Source: CAWVWF01 sp963933885
GTDB lineage: Bacteria; Bacteroidota; Bacteroidia; Flavobacteriales_C; GCA-002722245
Assembly (NCBI GenBank): GCA_963933885.1
Contig: CAWVWF010000123.1
Location: 1-10,488, forward strand
DNA length: 10,488 nt
Direction of reading: 5' to 3'
Every line of letters begins with the position of its first letter. Within the stretch, counting starts at the first letter, position 1. The notes beneath the pieces are model-generated. The model had not been told where the DNA came from and ran no database searches. It saw only the letters and a program-made list of their open reading frames with translations. Position numbers and translations under genes: made by a program. Below, piece after piece: positions 8,201 through 10,488 of the stretch.

Positions 8201-8583
8201 ACTTTGATTCTGTAAAATGTTATCCAGTTCAATTGGTTGCGTATAGCGATGCTGGATGTTCAGATACGATTATAGATGAAGTTTGTGTTGAAGATGTTTT
8301 CCAGGTTTTTATTCCTAATGGTTTTACACCTAATGATGATGGGGTGAATGATGGGTTTATCCCAACAGTTAGAAATATCGATGAATCTACATTTAACTTT
8401 TGGGTATTCGATAGGTGGGGAGAGCAAATTTACCATACTAAGAATCCGCAAGCAGGTTGGAACGGGCGTAGAGATAATACAATGAGAGACGCTCAGATTG
8501 ATGTGTATGTTTGGGTTTTCGAAGCCACCGATAACTGGGGTAAACATCAGTATGAAGTAGGAACTATTTCCTTGATTAGATAA
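2260..8583 (+). CDS. Giant SprB-repeat surface adhesin with type IX secretion (type B) C-terminal sorting domain
   Basis: A 2107-aa secreted protein. Residues 1-24 form a Sec signal peptide (basic start, Leu/Phe-rich core, cleavage likely after NANG). Residues ~25-230 are a Cys-rich module with CC at 60-61 and an FCKPGSN motif around 126; I know this type of module from N-termini of Bacteroidota adhesins but have no name for it. From ~261 to ~1800 run about 20 units of ~75-85 residues with the SprB pattern V-x-C-[YF]-G ... GG-x-x-PYTY-x-W ... G-x-Y-x-V-x-V-x-D-x-x-G-C ... EP. I count 17 with the core Trp; three late ones, near residues 1558, 1637 and 1712, lack it. A degenerate PKD-like segment spans ~1930-2013 (PVADF ... 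FTNLSF). Residues ~2014-2107 are the gliding-motility-associated C-terminal domain (VFIPNGFTPNDDGVNDGF; FDRWGEQIYH; GW), a type B type IX secretion signal. Its likely role is adhesion or gliding at the cell surface. ATG 2260 is supported by the signal peptide. No PorP/SprF partner lies nearby. Confidence 0.93.
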   Translation: MINFVKSKILFVLLFLCVFINANGQSGLCTGETPFYDVDLVGDPGGTWISQPPIVRDGSCCGSSFPARCIEFSILLDSNTVAINFEIVSGAVPGGAMYYKIGCGPPRKVGDPICVNGPGPHALTFCKPGSNLNTYAITAIPAPGTSPDSRTSEGCNTKIGTVGLLNDITWRDLTGGGIYDAYLDCTSGCDTVTVTPQAGYPAFVDYEVCGTPAGGPCSPITHYCDTVRVNFVPPLKDSIFPNPAQFCQNIGGIDITSLALGGQAPYTYSWTDPNGTYVGSTQTIYANVEGDYVVEIHDALYPNCPAKFVTGNVSMVLSPTVDAGITINACASNPNVSLTGAEQNTTGIQWNGSGGFDDNTSLTPLYNPTQAEIDAGEAMVYITGVGLGNCEPAIDSVVIILKEPVEITIVGDNLICEGSIQDLEVEITGGNPLYSIVWDNLVTDTINPGLGTGTFSVTVTDQSANTCSDTETMIVTEGPEIFSDLDSLTQIFCNNTSSVTVSASGGTVTSYTYQWNTGEAGQTITVSPGEFIVTITDGAGCSKNDTTLVEATNSTLDFTFPLLDNACYGTSTSISSTVTGGFTPVTYLWDDGNTDSIRSLPAGDYCLEVKDNLGCVVNKCITVIEDSIVVVGISGPSVICKDSTSVMSSWVGGGQAPYTYAWQDGSTSSTFTGDAGSYSLTVTDNNPNGCAATANFTLNESTELLASISSGAIKCPGSMDGSLLVAGSGSEGGYTYLWNDGINTASNSGLDTGWHYVTITDQIGCTALDSAYLVSPDTIEISINGIQNVSCYGLTNGQATVSAIGGTGVYTYSWTGGETTSSAIGLDAGTITVTVTDGNACVMTEELEITEPQALTAGTSEIENLTCYQSGDGSFEINASGGTRPYSYTWTPNVSVDSIGINLSAGNYQIDVIDALGCSFLVNQVIGEPAVLSSVVTLNNDVLCYGDASGSASISIVGGTSPYDLTWSNGEILATNNALDSGMHYVSYSDANNCPLVDSILIGQPDELLVLSSPDGYINCDSTAKVYVDATGGVLPYTYQWSTGGTTDSTIVNNSGNYLIVVTDANACREVDTINIYPLNSTLLVGINGLSHVCNKSSTTITSFVTPGIPPFTYLWDDGSTGLSLVSTGGLHTVTVSDSVGCVFTASKEVIEDAELITSVIQDSVCYGASNSTKVNITGGLAPFIHTWSSGLIGSPVDLIAGDYDVFTLDSTGCRDTTSVSIIENGPYDLLVDKTGNVSCFGLDDGWVRAQVIGGFSPFTYSWLDSNDDSFERFDLSASTYTIVVEDIIGCVDTLPITINEPDSVLKVDVLTEDITCFNAGNGTALATPNGGYAPYTYLWWETNTTGNNLSGLTPGTYNLSVLDSGGCVVNTSISITEPDLLKGFTNVTNVDCYGNASGVAIGSVIGGTSPFEIDWSNGVLDTSKTQGLLSGGYNMYIKDANNCMDTVSFTILQPDSLSLELNKVNVNCFNEASGSLEAVVSGGTPIYSYVWTNSAVIADNLTTITKGIYGVTVTDSKGCEIIRTTSISEPEELLINVESTDPLCFNSCDGSITVDVTGGVRPYLNNIGKGDVLDSIFNDMCPWNYTVITTDANGCQVFELQVPVVAPDTFKIVSTSKTDLLCKEICDGTVEVASNGVSTFSLVPGTGYGLDSVFTALCDGIYDVYIKNENGCVDSMKQVTLTSPPVITFSAPGDTTICVDGVAEFNLNASGGFGALKYYVNGNDTNITGDFSFAVLKDTILDFTIIDENGCSPLLPIVATVNVNDSLTVKAFDDFTICAQDSALVYAQGSGGDGYLSYTWTDGAGATEITDSLIVKPLTTTTYAVVLSDGCESPEVIDSVTIIVLGYPNFTINQSAVNYCIPSQIDFWLISNELTDYDVSWEFNDVEVSDAISDSIEIFVADNYDLVLKLTSPQGCNFIFREDSFITTKPYPVADFIKDASVKKITDAYFEFTNLSFNYDSLEWVIDKDKLFYGEKIISHFDSVKCYPVQLVAYSDAGCSDTIIDEVCVEDVFQVFIPNGFTPNDDGVNDGFIPTVRNIDESTFNFWVFDRWGEQIYHTKNPQAGWNGRRDNTMRDAQIDVYVWVFEATDNWGKHQYEVGTISLIR

Positions 8584-8612
8584 ATTTCATCAATTCCTCT
8601 AGATTTTAATTT
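8584..8612. other. Short 3' region between the adhesin gene and repeat copy B
   Basis: No convincing hairpin terminator follows the adhesin stop codon before the repeat. Transcription of this gene and of the convergent fic gene may end by another mechanism within the 146-bp convergent gap. Confidence 0.4.
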
Positions 8613-8653
8613 GTGGAGTCGACGGGAGAATATTCGAACTTTTTCATCAAAGA
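8613..8653 (-). repeat. Dispersed 41-bp repeat, copy B
   Basis: It begins GTGGAGTCGACGGGAGA, contains TCGAACTTTTTC and ends AAAGA; it matches copy C at 34/41 positions and copy A at 30/41, without gaps. On the minus strand it contains GTTCGA and then TCCCGTCGACTCCAC, again like a tmRNA/tRNA T-loop and 3' acceptor strand. Unlike copies A and C it has no hairpin next to it. It lies between the convergent adhesin and fic genes. Confidence 0.65.
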
Positions 8654-8729
8654 TCTAACAATTATTACTTAATATTTTATGTAGGCCAAAGGTCTGAATT
8701 ATCGAACTTATTGATGGAATATTAAACTT

Positions 8730-9794
8730 TTAATTGATGAGAATTCTAATTAAATTTTCATTGATATAATAATTTGATTTACCTACTTTTTGTTTTTTCA
8801 AAATACCATCTGCCGCTAGTTTATTTAAATAACCAGAAGCAGTTACCCTACTAATATTTAACTCGGAAACTAGATATTCAATTTTAGTATAGGGTTGTTT
8901 AAATAAATGATTCAATAGATCTTGACTATAGAACTTGTAGTTATTCCGTAATTCATTTTTCATTGTTGACATTTGAATTTTTATTTCTCGGATTAAGCTT
9001 GACGTTTCACTAGCGATTTCTTCAACCCCGGTAATCATGAAAATTAACCAAGATTCCCAACTTTCTTCATCTCTAACCTTTTGAAGATGTTTATAATATT
9101 CACTCTTATTCTTGATGATATACCGACTTAGATATAAAATTGGAATCTCTAACAATTCGTTAAGTACCAAATACAGAAGATTAATTATTCTACCTGTTCT
9201 CCCGTTTCCATCATAAAAAGGATGAATACTTTCAAATTGAAAGTGGATAATTGCCATTTTTGTGATTACATCATAATCCGTTAAAGATTCATCATTAATA
9301 AAGAGCTCCAAATTATCCATTAACTCTTTAATTTCTTTTCCATTTTGTGGAGGTGTGTAAATTATTTCACCTGTTCTTTGGTTTTTTAAATTAGTTCCTG
9401 GAACTTTTCTAAAACCAGCATTGTTCTGCTCTAAGGCCTCTTGGATTTCAATAATATTATTAGAGGTCAAAACACCATTTCTTTTAACTAATTCAAAACC
9501 TTTTTTTAAAGCTGAAATATAGTTTTGAACTTCTTTAGCCGCTGGTGAAATAGCTTTCTCTAATTGTAAGTTTGAACGGTATAACTCGTCATGGGTAGTT
9601 ACAATATTTTCAACCTCTGAACTATCTTTTGCTTCTTGGATAATTAAAGAATTAATCAATATCTCCTGTCGAGGAATAGTTTGAGCTACTCCTTTTAATT
9701 CAGCTAGTGCTCTGTGTGCGCTTGCTAATTTTTTTAAAACTGGTTTTGTTTCAACATCAATTTTAAAAGGTAATTCCCCTAATTCCCAACTCAT
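8730..9794 (-). CDS. Class II Fic-family protein adenylyltransferase with C-terminal winged helix
   Basis: A 354-aa protein close in length and architecture to Shewanella SoFic-type enzymes. Residues ~1-85 form the N-terminal Fic_N-like region, carrying the inhibitory-helix motif [ST]xxxE[GN] as SSEVEN (Ser58, Glu62, Asn63); this makes it a class II, self-inhibited Fic. The flap TGEIIYTPPQ is at 141-150. The catalytic loop HPFYDGNGRTGR at 191-202 is complete: base His191, Asp195 for the metal, Arg202 for ATP phosphates. Residues ~290-351 form a winged helix (LVSELNISRVTASGYLNKL), suggesting DNA binding and possibly autoregulation. It should transfer AMP from ATP to a protein hydroxyl in the cytoplasm; the target is unknown, and no antitoxin is needed because the inhibitory helix is built in. 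The gene is convergent with the adhesin gene and divergent from a second fic gene. The ATG start fits the usual N-terminus (MSWELGELPF). Confidence 0.92.
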   Translation of the reverse strand: MSWELGELPFKIDVETKPVLKKLASAHRALAELKGVAQTIPRQEILINSLIIQEAKDSSEVENIVTTHDELYRSNLQLEKAISPAAKEVQNYISALKKGFELVKRNGVLTSNNIIEIQEALEQNNAGFRKVPGTNLKNQRTGEIIYTPPQNGKEIKELMDNLELFINDESLTDYDVITKMAIIHFQFESIHPFYDGNGRTGRIINLLYLVLNELLEIPILYLSRYIIKNKSEYYKHLQKVRDEESWESWLIFMITGVEEIASETSSLIREIKIQMSTMKNELRNNYKFYSQDLLNHLFKQPYTKIEYLVSELNISRVTASGYLNKLAADGILKKQKVGKSNYYINENLIRILIN

Positions 9795-9811
9795 ATTAAG
9801 TAATTTAACTG

Positions 9812-9920
9812 CTTTACATGAAACTTATAACATGTATAGATTTTTAAAATATCTTTACACGTTGCTAATGTATGTAAAGTTTTTTGATTTTTCTTTACAT
9901 AACAATAATCTTATGTACCA
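9812..9920. promoter_or_regulatory. Array of CTTTACAY / ATGTAWAG half-sites in front of the fic gene (possible operators)
   Basis: Three successive ~40-bp units each start with CTTTACAT or CTTTACAC (9812, 9853, 9893). Each carries an inverted partner about 20 bp later: ATGTATAG at 9832, ATGTAAAG at 9872, and a decayed ATGTACCA at 9913. Half-sites thus alternate in orientation every 19-21 bp, about two helical turns. A -7-like TAAGTTTC on the minus strand (9820-9827) sits inside the first unit, so a bound protein could block fic transcription. The regulator is unknown; the winged helix of the Fic protein itself is one candidate. Confidence 0.45.
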
Positions 9921-10058
9921 AAAACTAGCTTATTGGGCACATTCTCTAATTAGGAGGTGAAAAGCGTCTCTTTTTGACACGTTGTTTTGAGGTGAGAAAT
10001 GGTGGTTTTATGAGAGGGAAATAGCTTCATATTTTGCCTTTGTGAATTTATTGAAAAC
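9921..10058. other. Non-coding part of the divergent fic-fic intergenic region
   Basis: No gene is supported here. A perfect Shine-Dalgarno-like AGGAGGTGA occurs at 9952-9960, but no start codon with a usable frame follows it. Other ATGs open only a few codons. Confidence 0.4.
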
Positions 10059-10092
10059 AAAAAATCCGTTGATTTTATCAACGGATTTTTTT
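10059..10092. terminator. Bidirectional hairpin terminator
   Basis: A 15-bp perfect stem (arms 10059-10073 and 10077-10091) built on AAAAAATCCGTTGAT with a TTT loop. A-rich and T-rich flanks make it a plausible terminator in either direction. Neither neighbouring gene reads into it: both fic genes start away from it. Repeat copy C starts 8 bp to its right, the same arrangement as hairpin 1939-1971 with copy A. Confidence 0.65.
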
Positions 10093-10098
10093 AGTTTG

Positions 10099-10139
10099 GT
10101 GGAGTCGGCGGGAGAGAAGTCGAACTTTTTTATTGAAGA
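10099..10139 (-). repeat. Dispersed 41-bp repeat, copy C
   Basis: It begins GTGGAGTCGGCGGGAGAG, contains TCGAACTTTTTT and ends TTGAAGA; 34/41 matches to copy B and 33/41 to copy A. On the minus strand it reads GTTCGACTTCTC then TCCCGCCGACTCCACCA (the final CA lies just outside the block), followed by AAACTAAAAAAATCC of the hairpin terminator. This is the copy most like a tmRNA 3' end, but four extra bases lie between the T-loop and the CCCG strand, and the opposite T-stem strand is AAAAA, so it cannot fold as a normal T-arm. Confidence 0.65.
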
Positions 10140-10201
10140 ATTCCAGTTGATAAATTTTGAACAAGAGCAATATTTCTATTTATAAATTAAAAATATAAAC
10201 G

Positions 10202-10209
10202 TATATTTG
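10202..10209 (+). promoter_or_regulatory. Candidate -7 promoter box (TATATTTG) for the second fic gene
   Basis: TATATTTG is an exact TAnnTTTG match ending 22 bp before the ATG at 10232. Transcription would start around 10214-10216, inside the palindrome that follows. No clear TTTG-type -33 box is seen at the expected distance. Confidence 0.5.
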
Positions 10210-10210
10210 G

Positions 10211-10228
10211 TACTATCAAATGATAGTA
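10211..10228 (+). promoter_or_regulatory. Palindromic operator candidate at the second fic promoter
   Basis: TACTATC (10211-10217), AAAT, GATAGTA (10222-10228): a perfect 7-bp inverted repeat, one base after the -7 box and covering the presumed transcription start. This is the typical place for a repressor site. It could also form a small 5' hairpin in the mRNA. It differs from the half-sites in front of the other fic gene. Confidence 0.45.
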
Positions 10229-10231
10229 TCA

Positions 10232-10488
10232 ATGAAGCCGCCCTACGATTTAAATAGTAAGATTTTAAAATTGATAACTTCTATTTCAGAAAGTATTGGA
10301 GAGGTTAACGCTAGTTTACTAAACAAACCTTCACCTCAATTAAGGAAGCAGAATAAAATAAAAACGATTCATTCATCCTTGAAAATAGAAGGGAATACGT
10401 TAACGGAAGATCAAATCACTGCTCTTTTAGATAATAAAATTGTGATTGGTCCTCAAGAGGATATTACGGAAGTTAAAAATGCTATTAA
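10232..10488 (+). CDS. Second class II Fic-family protein, N-terminal part (cut by the window end)
   Basis: Open from ATG 10232 to the right edge, 85 codons plus two bases. The sequence MKPPYDLNSKILKLITSI, then VNASLLNKPSPQLRKQNK, then TIHSSLKIEGNTLTEDQI is typical of the N-terminal region of Fic proteins. It carries the class II inhibitory motif [ST]xxxE[GN] as SLKIEG (Ser49, Glu53, Gly54). The catalytic HPFx[DE]GNGRxxR loop would lie beyond the window, so activity cannot be judged. The start at 10232 is preferred over the in-frame ATG at 10220: the latter lies inside the palindrome, would leave a leader of only a few bases, and as I recall homologues begin MKPPY. It differs clearly from the Fic protein at 8730-9794, so it is a separate subfamily and not a recent duplicate. 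Confidence 0.85.
   Translation, partial: MKPPYDLNSKILKLITSISESIGEVNASLLNKPSPQLRKQNKIKTIHSSLKIEGNTLTEDQITALLDNKIVIGPQEDITEVKNAI

Noticed and set aside
8260..8547. 95-aa minus-strand ORF opposite the type IX C-terminal domain
   Set aside because: The plus strand encodes a clearly conserved sorting domain here; the reverse frame shows no recognisable motifs.
8696..8718. Possible fourth, partial repeat copy (GAATTATCGAACTTATTGATGGA)
   Set aside because: Only about 16 of 23 positions match the right half of copy B and the GTGGAGTCG half is absent; too weak to call.
9952..9960. Perfect Shine-Dalgarno-like AGGAGGTGA
   Set aside because: No start codon at usable spacing opens more than about 15 codons, and genes in this lineage generally do without Shine-Dalgarno sites.
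1977..10139. A shared plus-strand reading frame in the three 41-bp repeats (VESxGxxxNFF-type peptide)
   Set aside because: Copy A is preceded directly by an in-frame TGA, no copy has a credible start codon, and the frames run into stops or unrelated sequence. The similarity is better explained by DNA-level repeats.

Overview
The window looks like a chromosomal stretch of an AT-rich member of the Bacteroidota, probably a marine or aquatic flavobacterium-like lineage. Four things support this: a giant secreted protein made of SprB-type repeats with a type IX secretion (gliding-motility-associated) C-terminal domain, a flexirubin/aryl-polyene-type ketoacyl-synthase and dehydratase pair, -7 boxes of the Bacteroidota form TAnnTTTG, and start codons without Shine-Dalgarno sequences.

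Layout. (1) Positions 1-1233 hold the right-hand end of a polyketide/fatty-acid-like operon: a 5'-truncated ketoacyl-synthase-like gene and an overlapping (GTGA) hotdog dehydratase-like gene. Both have lost canonical catalytic residues. (2) Positions 1271-1480 encode a small S4-domain RNA-binding protein, closed by a strong rho-independent terminator. (3) Positions 1536-2235 form a gene-poor stretch of about 700 bp. It holds an apparent insertion-sequence scar with a broken transposase N-terminus, a hairpin whose T-run lies on the minus strand, and the first copy of a 41-bp dispersed repeat. (4) Positions 2260-8583 encode a 2107-aa surface adhesin: signal peptide, Cys-rich N-terminal module, about 20 SprB-type units, a degenerate PKD-like segment and a type IX sorting domain. 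(5) Positions 8730-9794 (minus) encode a complete class II Fic adenylyltransferase with a C-terminal winged helix. It converges on the adhesin gene across a gap carrying the second repeat copy. (6) Positions 9795-10231 are a divergent intergenic region. It contains a three-unit, ~40-bp-period array of CTTTACAY/ATGTAWAG half-sites next to the first fic gene, a bidirectional hairpin, the third repeat copy, and a TATATTTG promoter with a perfect palindrome. (7) From 10232 to the right edge lies the 5' part of a second class II Fic gene, pointing rightwards.

The first two genes probably act together in making or modifying an aryl-polyene-like pigment or lipid; the rest of that cluster lies to the left of the window. 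The adhesin stands alone, with no PorP/SprF-type partner here. The two fic genes diverge from a shared region with two different operator-like structures, so they look separately regulated. I see no clearly new multi-gene system. The observations most worth following up are the 41-bp repeat family, which resembles a tmRNA 3' end on the minus strand and separates the accessory genes, and the half-site array in front of the first fic gene.
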